From Azophilus sp965116165 (GTDB lineage: Bacteria; Pseudomonadota; Gammaproteobacteria; Pseudomonadales; Azotimanducaceae): a DNA stretch of 64,000 nt. Location of the stretch: positions 496,001 to 560,000 of the forward strand of contig OZ220484.1 in NCBI GenBank assembly GCA_965116165.1, given 5' to 3'. Shown here piece by piece: positions 52,603 to 60,810 of the stretch; the stretch's first letter is position 1, and every line of letters starts with the position of its first letter. The notes beneath the pieces are model-generated. The model was given only the letters and a program-made list of their open reading frames with translations. It did no database searches and was not told where the DNA came from. The position numbers and the translations under genes are program-made.

Positions 52603-52788
52603 GATCGAGCCATCACGTTTCAAGCGGCCGTGTCGTGGCTCGGCATGCGCACGCAGCGAACAGGACGCGAATCTCAACTTGGCGGAACCGAAAAAGTCAA
52701 ATTGATACAACACCTTTCCACCGCGGGTCTGGCATAATTCGCTCAATCGTTCTAACTTATGCAGGTTACATAAAAGTGAGGGTTCGCT

Positions 52789-53376
52789 ATGGTGGAGAAA
52801 TCCAGTACAGAACATCTTGACGGGTCCGGTGGCTGGCGAAATCGGCTTTTCAATTCCCCCGGAGCGGAGGGAGCGAGGGTGCAGGAAACGCAACCCAAGC
52901 CCTATGCAGAGCGGCCCAATCCCCCCAATCCAAAACCTCGGGCGGTACCCGAGCTGCCAATTGCCACCGTCGGCGCGACGCTGAGCATCAAGGGTGATGT
53001 CAGCGCCCAGGAAGACCTGCTGGTCAAAGGCACCATTCAGGGCAACATCATCGTCAAGGAGCACCACGTTGAAATTGACGAGCCGGGTCGCCTTGACGGC
53101 AATATCGTCGCGAAACAGGCCACCATTCGAGGGGAAGCCAAGGGGGATATCCAAGGCCTGGAGATGGTCAGCATTCTTGCAACCGGCAAACTGGAGGGCA
53201 CAATCTCGGCGTCGCGGGTTGTGCTGGAAGACGGCGGGTGGTTCAAGGGTCTCATCGACATGCCGTCCCGCGAGAACGCGGGGCAAGCCGAAGCACACCC
53301 CCAGCAACGCTCCAAAAGGCCCAAAGCCAAGGAACCCGCGGCCGGAGCGGCGCCCCGCAAGGCGGATCAATCCTGA
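52789..53376 (+). CDS. Bactofilin family cytoskeletal protein
   Basis: 195 residues with the DUF583 beta-helix core at about 60-160 (ATVGATLSIKGDVSAQEDLL, VKGTIQGNIIVKEHHVEIDE, LDGNIVAKQATIRGEAKGDI), flanked by Pro-rich N-terminal (about 35-55) and basic/Ala-rich C-terminal tails, as usual in bactofilins. These polymerise without nucleotide, organise cell-wall enzymes and determine local shape. The gene overlaps or adjoins a methyltransferase-like gene downstream. Its 186-bp upstream gap has no repeat I recognise. Confidence 0.92.
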   Translation: MVEKSSTEHLDGSGGWRNRLFNSPGAEGARVQETQPKPYAERPNPPNPKPRAVPELPIATVGATLSIKGDVSAQEDLLVKGTIQGNIIVKEHHVEIDEPGRLDGNIVAKQATIRGEAKGDIQGLEMVSILATGKLEGTISASRVVLEDGGWFKGLIDMPSRENAGQAEAHPQQRSKRPKAKEPAAGAAPRKADQS

Positions 53377-53393
53377 TAAAGCAAAGTTCACCG

Positions 53394-54011
53394 TTGCCAA
53401 CCCAGGAGCGGCTGCTCGATCCGGAGGAACGTGTCGAGAGCACTCGGGTGCTCTCCCAAGTTTTTGAGGCGTTCAACCCCGCCGACGGACTCAAAATACT
53501 CGACCTCGGATCCGCGGAGCCCGAGAGCATCGCCTTCTATAGCCGCGTTGGAGGGCAAATCTGTGTGCTGGACACCGTAAACCAATTATCCAGCAGGAAA
53601 CCCTACTCGCTAATCCGGGAATTGCCCCGACAAGCAAAAGACATGCGTTTCGACATCTGCCTGCTTTGGGACTGCCTGAACTATCTTGACGGCCGGGCAC
53701 TTATGAAATTCGGCATGGAGCTGTCGGCGCATATTCATCGTCATACACGGGCGCACGCCATCGCCGCCTACACACCCACCCGCGCATTTCGGTCGTATCG
53801 CTACGGGCTCCTCAATGTCCAGAACCTGATCATCAAATCACGCAACCAACTGACCCCCCACTCGCACCCAAAAACCAAGATGGATAAAGCCCTGATCGGC
53901 CTGAGAACGACGCAAACACTGCTGCGAGCCGGCAACCGGCTGGAAATGATGCTGGTTACGAGTTTCGATGCCGAGGCCGGGTCACCGACGCGGGGACCGG
54001 CGCCCACATAA
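53394..54011 (+). CDS. SAM-dependent methyltransferase-like protein next to bactofilin
   Basis: 205 residues from TTG 53394; the true start is unclear since no ATG lies before the core and the frame is open back into bactofilin. The Rossmann-like start LKILDLGSAEPESIAFYSRV, GQICVLDTVNQLSSRK and DICLLWDCLNYLDGRALMKF resemble class I methyltransferases with a weak glycine loop. Ligand and target are unknown. Coupled position after the bactofilin gene suggests a linked role in envelope or morphology. Confidence 0.6.
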   Translation: MPTQERLLDPEERVESTRVLSQVFEAFNPADGLKILDLGSAEPESIAFYSRVGGQICVLDTVNQLSSRKPYSLIRELPRQAKDMRFDICLLWDCLNYLDGRALMKFGMELSAHIHRHTRAHAIAAYTPTRAFRSYRYGLLNVQNLIIKSRNQLTPHSHPKTKMDKALIGLRTTQTLLRAGNRLEMMLVTSFDAEAGSPTRGPAPT

Positions 54012-54013
54012 AT

Positions 54014-54604
54014 TCAACCGCCAACCACCGGATTTAGGTTGATCATTCTCTGACGGTGGACATGCCCGGACACCCCGGTGAACCGTCCGTCGCCTGTGAC
54101 CCCCATCACAGGATGTTGTGCTGTCGCTTCCATTTCCGCAGCCGCGTACGGCGAGGACGTATTGAGTTGGATCATTCGGCCCATGGTATGTTTCCCGTAC
54201 CATGGTTCACCGTACAGACGTTCGTTGGTCTGACCGGAGACGAACGTGACGATTTCCCGCTTGCTGACTGCGAGGGCTTCCAAAAGCCGATCAAAGGGAA
54301 CATCGGCAAAATCGGCGTAGAACTTTTGCGCAAGCTCGCCGAGCTGGTTCCACCTGAAATCGGGTGCGGGAAAATCGATCGGCTCGCCCTCGACATCCTG
54401 TGCCAGCCACTTCAGTACCAGCACATTCCAACCAAAGAGATAGCTTGCCAGATTGTGGACACTCATGGCCGTGCCCCTCGCATGTCCCTCAAGGGTCGCC
54501 TCATGACTTCTCGCCGCGGGTACCGTCCTCAGATCCTTGTCAAGACGCTCAAAGTTCCTCTCGATTGCATCAAGGAGTTCGTCACGGGATCCCGGTATGG
54601 GCAT
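54014..54604 (-). CDS. ClbS/DfsB family four-helix protein
   Basis: 196 residues from MPIPGSRDELLDAIERNFER. The conserved blocks SVHNLASYLFGWNVLVLKWL, FADVPFDRLLEALAVSKREI and MGRMIQLNTSSPYA are those of the ClbS/DfsB (DUF1706) family, whose ClbS member hydrolyses the colibactin cyclopropane and whose other members are of unknown role. The C terminus after TSSPYAAAEMEATA diverges from the family and may be altered. An ATG at 54736 would add 44 residues lacking homology. Convergent with the bactofilin operon by 2 bp. Confidence 0.75.
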   Translation of the reverse strand: MPIPGSRDELLDAIERNFERLDKDLRTVPAARSHEATLEGHARGTAMSVHNLASYLFGWNVLVLKWLAQDVEGEPIDFPAPDFRWNQLGELAQKFYADFADVPFDRLLEALAVSKREIVTFVSGQTNERLYGEPWYGKHTMGRMIQLNTSSPYAAAEMEATAQHPVMGVTGDGRFTGVSGHVHRQRMINLNPVVGG

Positions 54605-54701
54605 ATGTAGCTCAACTCGACGGCATGGAGCGCCGACACGGCACCATGGCGCCCGGGCCAACTGGGGCACCACAAGCCAGGAACCTCTGCTTACGTAGTG
54701 A

Positions 54702-55235
54702 TTACTCAGGCATTGCTGATGAGTGATGCTCCACAATCATCCAGCGTTGACCGTTCCAGCGATATACGAAAGTAAACCGTGCCTGCACGGATGAATCGTC
54801 TTCGAAAGTAAAGGTATAGAGGCCAGAATTTATGGCGATCTCGCCAAAGATCCGGACATTCCCTTCATCAATTCTTCCCACAGGGCCTTTGGCGAGGAAT
54901 TGAACAAAATAATCTGCAATTTCTTCGTGATTATGTCTCACTCTATTGGACATGGTCGGAAGCAGAATGGCTGTGCCTTCTTCATAGAGGGCAGCGACAT
55001 TTTCCGGATTTCCCGTTTGTAACGCGCTATTCCATTCATCGAATAACGCTGTTATATCTTCGTTCGTATCTTGGGCCATGCCCTGGGTGAGAGGCAGGCC
55101 GAGCGGGAGTGCGGCGACGGCGCGGCGCAGAACTCCCGCGGCGGCACGCACACGCCTGGCGGCGCTGCGTCGAGCTTCAGATGGCGGGATGGGAAGCTCT
55201 CGGCTAACAACATCGTTTTGCCCGGTTATCTTCAT
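54702..55235 (-). CDS. Secreted SnoaL-like/DUF4440 protein
   Basis: 177 residues from ATG 55235 (55298 also possible). The second half is a cystatin/SnoaL-like cone: ITALFDEWNSALQTGNPENV, AALYEEGTAILLPTMSNRVR, EIADYFVQFLAKGPVGRIDE and FTFVYRWNGQRWMIVEHHSS, a pattern of the SgcJ/EcaC family. The N-terminal half has a hydrophobic stretch VAALPLGLPLTQGMAQ compatible with a signal peptide. Function unknown. It adjoins the ClbS/DfsB-like gene on the same strand, 97 bp upstream. Confidence 0.65.
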   Translation of the reverse strand: MKITGQNDVVSRELPIPPSEARRSAARRVRAAAGVLRRAVAALPLGLPLTQGMAQDTNEDITALFDEWNSALQTGNPENVAALYEEGTAILLPTMSNRVRHNHEEIADYFVQFLAKGPVGRIDEGNVRIFGEIAINSGLYTFTFEDDSSVQARFTFVYRWNGQRWMIVEHHSSAMPE

Positions 55236-55341
55236 AGTCAGGTTGCTCCATGTGGAAGTGGTGTATTGAACTACTTCTGCCAGCCTTTCGATCAACATCC
55301 AGAAAACTATGCCGGAATTTCACTTTTGCCACAAACGGCGA

Positions 55342-55560
55342 TCACCGGCAAGTGAACGCGATCCAGAGCCGGTTAAGCAGGGTGTCCCGCAGGATAAGGT
55401 AAGGCACCGCCTCGCCCTCGCCGAAGCGGGCGAAGAAGGCAGCGCGGTCCACCCGGTCGAGCGTCGCCGCCGTCAATTTCTTATTCGTTTCTGCCACGCT
55501 GTCTGTTGTCGCCGACGACGGAGCGATATGCAACCACCCCGACAACGAGAAGTCGCTCAC
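55342..55560 (-). CDS. Hypothetical short ORF or gene fragment
   Basis: 72 codons (start MSDFSLSGWLHIAPSSATTD; end LNRLWIAFTCR). The part AAFFARFGEGEAVPYLILRD has coding-like composition, but no family is recognised. It lies downstream of the broken antitoxin gene and may be a remnant of a longer gene. Confidence 0.25.
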   Translation of the reverse strand: MSDFSLSGWLHIAPSSATTDSVAETNKKLTAATLDRVDRAAFFARFGEGEAVPYLILRDTLLNRLWIAFTCR

Positions 55561-55599
55561 ACGATACAGCGTAATATACCAACGGTGGCGGTTCAGAGC

Positions 55600-55935
55600 C
55601 CCATGAGCCCATTTTCAGGTTCCGATAGAGGCGATGCGGGCTGGCTGAGATACAAGATTGTTCTTGGCGAGGCTCCCCGCGGCCGCTTCTCGCCGCGCTC
55701 CCACTGGCTCACCAGACCTGTCGTCACAATTGAGGTAGCGGGCGAACACCGCCTAGCTCGCGTTCTCGCGCAGCCGGAGCGCGCGGATATCCTCCGGCGC
55801 CATCTCCTCGACAGGCGTCAGACACATCTCGTCAAAGGCCCGCATCGTCCGCTTCGACATCAGGCCGGCCTCGGCCAGCCCGAGCGCCGCCTCGTGCGCG
55901 GCGGCCAGCGCTTCACTCTTGTACTGCTTGGTCAT
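55600..55935 (-). pseudogene. Broken HigA-like antitoxin gene
   Basis: Starts MTKQYKSEALAAAHEAALGL and reaches RALRLRENAS, then a TAG (55753-55755) stands where a Gln codon is expected. Beyond it the frame continues AVFARYLN, and after a one-base shift TTGLVSQWERGEKRPRGAS: the helix-turn-helix of HigA-type antitoxins. So there is one nonsense and one frameshift mutation. It lies 6 bp after the toxin stop, the HigBA order. Confidence 0.75.
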
Positions 55936-55941
55936 CGCATT

Positions 55942-56325
55942 TCACCTCGTCACCTCGATTATCGCCCCAACCGCCTGCGCCGCCGCAAGGCCCACCCGGT
56001 CGAGCGCAAGATACTCCTCCGCCAGCCAGCGGAAAGTCGCCAGTTCGTCCCGGCGCAGGTTCTCCCTGCCGCTCTTGGCGAACCCTTAGACGAAAAACGC
56101 CAGCGCATCCCGACGAAACAGCACAATCGTGCGAAACCCGCCGGATCGCCCACCGCCCTCGCGGGCGATCCGTTGTTTGATCACACCGCCACCCAGATCG
56201 GCATCGACCAAACCGCTCCGGGCGCGATCCATGGCCTCACACAACGCGGCATCGTCGATTCCCCCACGATCAGCGAACCGGGCGAACGCCTTGGTTTTGA
56301 ACGTCTGCAATCCAGCACCCGCCAA
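55942..56325 (-). pseudogene. Broken RelE/HigB-like toxin gene
   Basis: Reads LQTFKTKAFARFADRGGIDD, ALCEAMDRARSGLVDADLGG, GVIKQRIAREGGGRSGGFRT and LFRRDALAFFV, then a TAA (56086-56088) where the family has Tyr. The frame resumes GFAKSGRENLRRDELATFRW and LAEEYLALDRVGLAAAQAVG to a natural stop at 55942. This is the DUF4258/RelE-like HigB family (ribosome-dependent mRNA interferase). Loss of the C-terminal half should inactivate the toxin. Confidence 0.75.
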
Positions 56326-56506
56326 TCACTGCCTGTATTCTATAACACCAAGTGTGATTTTTATCATTACGGCCTCTAATTCCAAGATCCTTGTATCGTG
56401 CCGCCGCCGATCTAACGAAAGCGCCGACCGCGATCATGCGCTGTTCATTCGATCCCGTATAGCCGGTGTATTGGCTCAGGAGATTTCGGAATTTAGGGTT
56501 GTCGGA

Positions 56507-56592
56507 TCAGGCAGCCTCCTCAAGCTCGACAAGGTACTCGTTGGGGGTTCGGCAGTCCAGCGCCAGGTGGGGCCGCCCCGGCGAGCCTGGGT
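56507..56592 (-). pseudogene. Transposase C-terminal scrap (integrase-core type)
   Basis: On the minus strand the frame ends GRPHLALDCRTPNEYLVELE then EAA and a stop, matching the C-terminal RPHxAL..xTPxEYL of rve-type transposases (IS3/IS481 families). Nothing upstream of it survives; it directly abuts the ATPase remnant. Confidence 0.7.
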
Positions 56593-56608
56593 GTGACGTC
56601 GGCGACGT

Positions 56609-57293
56609 GTGAAAGTCTCACGCTCTGGACAGTTCGAAGCCTTTGCGGCCGCCATAGTCGATGCGCTGCGCGGTAGCGGGCTGCGTTACAACGAGCTTTC
56701 CTCGACTCTGGCCGCCAATATGAGTCCGCGTGAATTGCTCGAAGCGGTGGACACGAATGACTTTGATCTCATCGCCGAAGCCACCGGTATCACGAAAGAC
56801 CGGGCCGCGCGCTCATTGGGCCAATTGCGCGAATGCGATCTTGGCGCTCTGGCTACGGTCGCCGTAGAAGATACCGTCGCGCTGCGGCTTCTCGACGGCA
56901 CCGATTACAAAGGCATCGCCGAATTGTCCACCGGGCAGCGCTGTACGGTGGTACTTCCGCTGGATCCTGCGGCATACCGAGCGCGTCCTCATCGTCGATC
57001 AGCCCGAGGACCATATCGACAATGCGTTTATCACGGATACGCTGATCGTCTCGGTGCTCGCGCGGGGAGCAGACAGCCAGATCATCTTCTCGACGCATAA
57101 CGCGAACATTCCTGTGCTCGGAAACGCAGACCAGGTCATACAGCTTGGCTCGGACGGAAGGCGCGGCTTCCCTGTGCTGGCGTCGAATCTCGACGATCCG
57201 TCCGTCGTTAATGCGATAACCACCGTCATGGAGAGCGGTGCGGAAGCCTTCAAGCGGCGCGCGACATTTTATAGCCGTTATGAAACGTCATGA
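56609..57293 (+). pseudogene. C-terminal remnant of an AAA/SMC-like ATPase with frameshift
   Basis: First frame (56609 to about 56963): SGQFEAFAAAIVDALRGSGL, TGITKDRAARSLGQLRECDL and the signature ELSTGQRCTVVLPL. After one extra base near 56964 the reading continues ILRHTERVLIVDQPEDHIDN (Walker B), IIFSTHNANIPVLGNADQVI and TFYSRYETS to the stop at 57293. The signature and Walker B order matches the C-terminal half of ABC/SMC-like ATPases of conflict systems (TrlF-like). The N-terminal half with Walker A is gone, at the junction with the transposase scrap. Confidence 0.7.
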
Positions 57294-57352
57294 CGCGAGA
57301 CGAAGCGCTAGAGAGACTTTCGTCCAGCTCGGCACATGACCGCATGTGCTAA
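57290..57352 (+). pseudogene. N-terminal stub of a deleted gene
   Basis: ATGA overlap with the ATPase stop starts a frame reading MTRDEALERLSSSSAHDRMC and stop. The beginning resembles HEAT-repeat proteins of the kind MTRDEALxRLxSPSAxxRLxAAR. The frame breaks just where the response-regulator frame begins, as if an internal deletion joined the two genes. Confidence 0.45.
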
Positions 57353-58190
57353 TCGTTGAGGACGATGAGGACTTCGTCGATGAACTGCGCGAGACCATTG
57401 CGGTTCTGCCCGGCGACAGCAACATCCGCGTCGCCGACAGCCGGGACCACGCGTATCAGATGCTGGATGACGGTTTTCTGGATCTCGTGATACTCGATCT
57501 TAAGATACCGACGGTCAGTGGTGCGCTCGACGCCGACCCGAAACACGGCCACGCGGTGTTCAACCGGATTCGGAGCGTCGCGCCCGGCACGCCGATCTTT
57601 GTCCTCACCGGATCGCCTGCCGAGAATTTTATCCCGGAGTTGTTGAGAAACCAGCAGCAGATTGACATCTGGAGCGTGTGTTGTGTCCAGACTCGGAGAC
57701 GGCCTGTCAGGCGCCCGCGTCATTCGCTTGCGAGTCACCGACAGTCAGGGCGTGCAGGTGCACGACGCCGTTGCAAAGCTTTCCACACACTTAAATGTTC
57801 GACGGGAAGGCGATTGTTACGACCATCACGTAACCCGGCTGGCTCCTGTCGCAACGCCACGAAAACTCGCGACCTTGGAGTTCGGGGCGCACAAGCTGGC
57901 GGGCGTGTTCTTTGGTCTCGCCGACGACTTCGACGAATCGGCTTTCGATGTCGCCCGCAATGCGCCTGAGCGGTCTAAAGCCGTCATTCGCCGCGTTGAA
58001 GGTGCCACGGTGCGGTGGATCGACGGGGTTCCCGAGACTCGGAGGACTGTCAGGGACATACGGAATCGTCTTCTCGATGATGAAGCTCTTGATCAGGTCA
58101 GGGAAACATTCAACCTCGACTGGATAGCAGATTTTGAAGCTCGCGAAATCCAGAAGCCGATGTTTCAGGCGGTGGTTGTGTGCAGGGCAG
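57346..58190 (+). pseudogene. Response regulator receiver with frameshifted effector domain
   Basis: From GTG 57346: MLIVEDDEDFVDELRETIAV, LDLVILDLKIPT (phospho-acceptor Asp), and GTPIFVLTGSP with conserved Thr, a complete receiver domain to about 57660. The rest is in another frame: RLGDGLSGARVIRLRVTDSQ, VHDAVAKLSTHL, LEFGAHKLAGVFFGLADDFD and ETRRTVRDIRNRLLDDEALD. That part has the look of a kinase-like effector domain found with receivers in NTPase conflict systems; this family call is tentative. The homology fades near 58190, next to matB. Confidence 0.6.
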
Positions 58191-58289
58191 CCATGCCCGG
58201 TCTCGACTCCATGCGGAGTTTTACCCTCGCACCCCACCCATTCCCCACGCATTGGTGGAGAGAATGCCCGCCGATGGATGGAGACCGCG

Positions 58290-59804
58290 TCAGTTTTCGG
58301 ATTCAAACAGTCCGGCGTAGTCGCGGCGCAACTGGTTCTTCTGGACTTTGCCCATCGCATTGCGCGGCAGTTCGGGAAGGTTGACGACCCTCTTCGGCTG
58401 CTTGAAGCGAGCCAAGCGATGATCAAGCGCGGCCTGTAATGAGGCAATGTCCACCGGCTCGCCCGCGGACACCAGTACGGCCACAACCCCCTCACCGTAA
58501 TCCGGGTGCGGCACACCAATCACCGCGGACTCCAGCACCTCGTCGAGAGCATCGATTTCCGCCTCGACCTCCCCAGGATAGACATTGTAGCCCCCGGAAA
58601 TAATGAGATCCCTGCCGCGACCGACAATGGTCAGACGACCATCGGCATCCATGGCGCCAAGATCGCCGGTGACAAAGAAGCCGTCGGACCGAAATTCCTC
58701 GGCGGTTTTCTCCGGCATGCGCCAATAACCCTTGAAGACGTTTTTGCCGCGCACTTCGATCATGCCCACAGCGCCCCTGGGCATTTCGGCGCCGGCCTCG
58801 TCCGTCACCCGCATCTCGACACCGGGCAGGGCGAATCCGACCGTACCGGCGAGACGTGCGCCAACCAGAGGATTGGAGGCATTGATGATGGTCTCCGACA
58901 TGCCATAGCGCTCCAAAATGCGGTGGCCGGTGCGCTCCTCAAAGGCGTGGAAGGTTTGTTCGGTGAGTGGAGCGGAACCGGAAATGAAAACCCGCATTCC
59001 AGCGCAGTGGGCCGCCCCGAAGGTCGGTTCGTTCAATAGCCGCGTATAGAAGGTCGGCACGCCCATCATGACGGTGGCCTCCGGCAAATGCCGAATCACC
59101 CGAGCAACATCGAAGCGCGATAGGAAAATCGTTGGCGTCCCGCCAAGCAGGGCGCAGTGCAGGGCGATGAACAACCCGTGGGCGTGAAACAGGGGCAGCG
59201 CATGAAGCAACACATCGTCGTCCCGCCAGCCCCACCAGGCACGCAACGCATGCGCGTTCGAGGCGAGGTTGGCGTGGGTGAGCATGGCGCCCTTGGCGCG
59301 TCCGGTGGTCCCCGACGTATAGACGATGGCGGCCGTATCCTCCGCATCCCGGAAAACCACTTCCGCGAACGGCGAAGTGCCGCTCATCGCCTCCGGCAAC
59401 GACCCTTCGCCATTGGAACCGAGCGTCAACACGCAGGGGACGGGGGCTTGAGCGAGCGCCGGCGCGCTGTCCAGACGCCCCACAAACACCTTGGGTGCCG
59501 CATCTTCCAGGAAGTAGCGCACTTCGGTGCCGGTATAGGCCGTATTGAGGGGCACATGGATCCCCCCCGCCATCAGCGTACCGAGATAGAGCGCCAGGGC
59601 TTCCGGGCTCTTATCCACCTGAACAAGAACGCGGTCGCCGGATTTCAGGCCGCATTCGGTTAACACCGACGCAACCTTCCCGGCATTGCGCAGCAAGTCC
59701 CCATAGGACCAGGCGGCATCGTCCGGCAGACGCAAGCAGTCGCGCTCGGCGGCGGCATCGAACACCGCGCCCAGTTCCTCGGCAAAGTTGCCGTTCCTAC
59801 TCAA
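58290..59804 (-). CDS. matB: Malonyl-CoA synthetase (MatB-like AMP-forming ligase)
   Basis: 504-residue ANL-superfamily enzyme: AMP-binding YTSGTTGRAKGAMLTHANLA, LPLFHAHGL, SGSAPLTEQTFHAFEERTGH, ERYGMSETIINASNPL, FFVTGDLGAMDADGRL and the catalytic lysine in LPRNAMGKVQKNQLR. The YGMSET and GSAPL context and length fit malonyl/methylmalonyl-CoA synthetase, though other short-chain acids cannot be excluded. It starts with TTG (59804) inside a 116-bp tandem duplication. Confidence 0.88.
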   Translation of the reverse strand: MSRNGNFAEELGAVFDAAAERDCLRLPDDAAWSYGDLLRNAGKVASVLTECGLKSGDRVLVQVDKSPEALALYLGTLMAGGIHVPLNTAYTGTEVRYFLEDAAPKVFVGRLDSAPALAQAPVPCVLTLGSNGEGSLPEAMSGTSPFAEVVFRDAEDTAAIVYTSGTTGRAKGAMLTHANLASNAHALRAWWGWRDDDVLLHALPLFHAHGLFIALHCALLGGTPTIFLSRFDVARVIRHLPEATVMMGVPTFYTRLLNEPTFGAAHCAGMRVFISGSAPLTEQTFHAFEERTGHRILERYGMSETIINASNPLVGARLAGTVGFALPGVEMRVTDEAGAEMPRGAVGMIEVRGKNVFKGYWRMPEKTAEEFRSDGFFVTGDLGAMDADGRLTIVGRGRDLIISGGYNVYPGEVEAEIDALDEVLESAVIGVPHPDYGEGVVAVLVSAGEPVDIASLQAALDHRLARFKQPKRVVNLPELPRNAMGKVQKNQLRRDYAGLFESEN

Positions 59805-59936
59805 CGGGCGAGGCCTTCGATGGAGCAGGCGGCACCGTCCGGCAGACGCAAGCAGTCGCGCTCGGCGGCGGCACCGAACACCGCGCCCAGTTCCTCGGCA
59901 AAGTTGCCGTTCCTACTCAACGGGCGAGGCCTTCGA
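59705..59936. repeat. Two-copy 116-bp tandem duplication
   Basis: Positions about 59705-59820 and 59821-59936 are almost identical direct copies (two T/C differences noted: GCATCG versus GCACCG at two places). Each copy holds the 5' end of matB plus the 3' end of the adjacent TPR gene (GGGCGAGGCCTTCGA). The second copy adds a duplicate TTG-started matB leader of about 38 codons that ends at the GLAR stop. Confidence 0.9.
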
Positions 59937-60465
59937 TAAAGTGCCGGTAGCCCTCGGATTCCGGGGCGAGTTCCGCCGCCCGTTCCGCATCCGCCCGCGC
60001 CGCTTCCGTATCGCCGAGTGTCTTGAACATCAGCGCCCGGTTGTAGTACGCAACGGGCAGGGTCGCGTCCGCTATGGCTATGGCGTTGTCCAAGTCTTGC
60101 AGGGCGTCCTCGTAGCGTTTGACCGCAATCAGGGTATTGGAGCGATTGATATAGATGCTGGCGATTTCCGGCGCCAGACTGTGCGCCCGATTGTGGTCTT
60201 TGAGCGCCGCCACATAGTCGCCCGACCGGGCGAAGAGGATGCCGCGATTGGAATAGGTTGCCGCCAAGTCGACCGGCACCAGCATCTGGTGCTCGATCGC
60301 CATCGTGCAGACCTCGATGTCGTTCGAACTTGGGCTAACATCGGCGCGGGTTGCAAGATAGCAGTCCTGGGCCGGCGAACGGTTGAGCAAAAAGGTCTCG
60401 GAACCCCACCCTTGGGATGATGCGAAAATCAGCAAGCCGATCAAAAGCCGTTTCATAAGCAGCAT
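59917..60465 (-). CDS. Secreted TPR protein
   Basis: 182 residues with a signal peptide (MKRLLIGLLIFASSQGWG, start 60465 or the Met at 60456) and three TPR units: VDLAATYSNRGILFARSGDY, VAALKDHNRAHSLAPEIASI and PVAYYNRALMFKTLGDTEAA. Periplasmic; partner unknown. Upstream is a complete family C element. Its 3' end is inside the tandem duplication. Confidence 0.8.
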   Translation of the reverse strand: MLLMKRLLIGLLIFASSQGWGSETFLLNRSPAQDCYLATRADVSPSSNDIEVCTMAIEHQMLVPVDLAATYSNRGILFARSGDYVAALKDHNRAHSLAPEIASIYINRSNTLIAVKRYEDALQDLDNAIAIADATLPVAYYNRALMFKTLGDTEAARADAERAAELAPESEGYRHFIEGLAR

Positions 60466-60550
60466 CTACACCGATATGTCTTCGTCAGTAATTCCCGCCA
60501 ACCATGCGCGACCATCCTGGTAGCCCGCCGAACTTTATGGCGCTTAATTT

Positions 60551-60650
60551 GGGGCTTATATACATGGGTTGACATACCACTATATGTCGAGGATTCAACG
60601 GCTGGAAACCACCATATGTGGGTCTCGGTCAACCCATCGATATAATTCCT
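60551..60650 (-). mobile_element. Family C element, complete (C3)
   Basis: About 100 bp from GGGCTTATATACATGGGTTG to GTCAACCCATCGATATAATT. It lies 86 bp upstream of the secreted TPR gene and is followed directly by a left-truncated family B element. Confidence 0.75.
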
Positions 60651-60810
60651 CAATAAACTACTGCGGCCGTCAATAGCAGCGAAATCATTGGCCGGGTTCC
60701 CACCGCGCGCTCAACGGGCTGTCAAGCACACCCGCGCGCTCTTACCCCGAGCACCCAGTGCTTTCACTACTCTTGCCAGCTTCGCCCCGTTCATTCACGA
60801 GTAGGTCGGG
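60651..60810. mobile_element. Family B element missing its left end (B4)
   Basis: The interior AATAAACTACTGCGGCCGTC onward matches B1 and B2; the right end is ATTCACGAGTAGGTCGGG. The left inverted repeat is lost at the junction with C3. The right end encodes the C-terminal RPTRE and stop of the next gene. Confidence 0.75.

Noticed and set aside
55309..56379. 356-codon plus-strand frame over the toxin-antitoxin region
   Set aside because: It is antisense to the recognisable toxin and antitoxin sequences and has no domain of its own.
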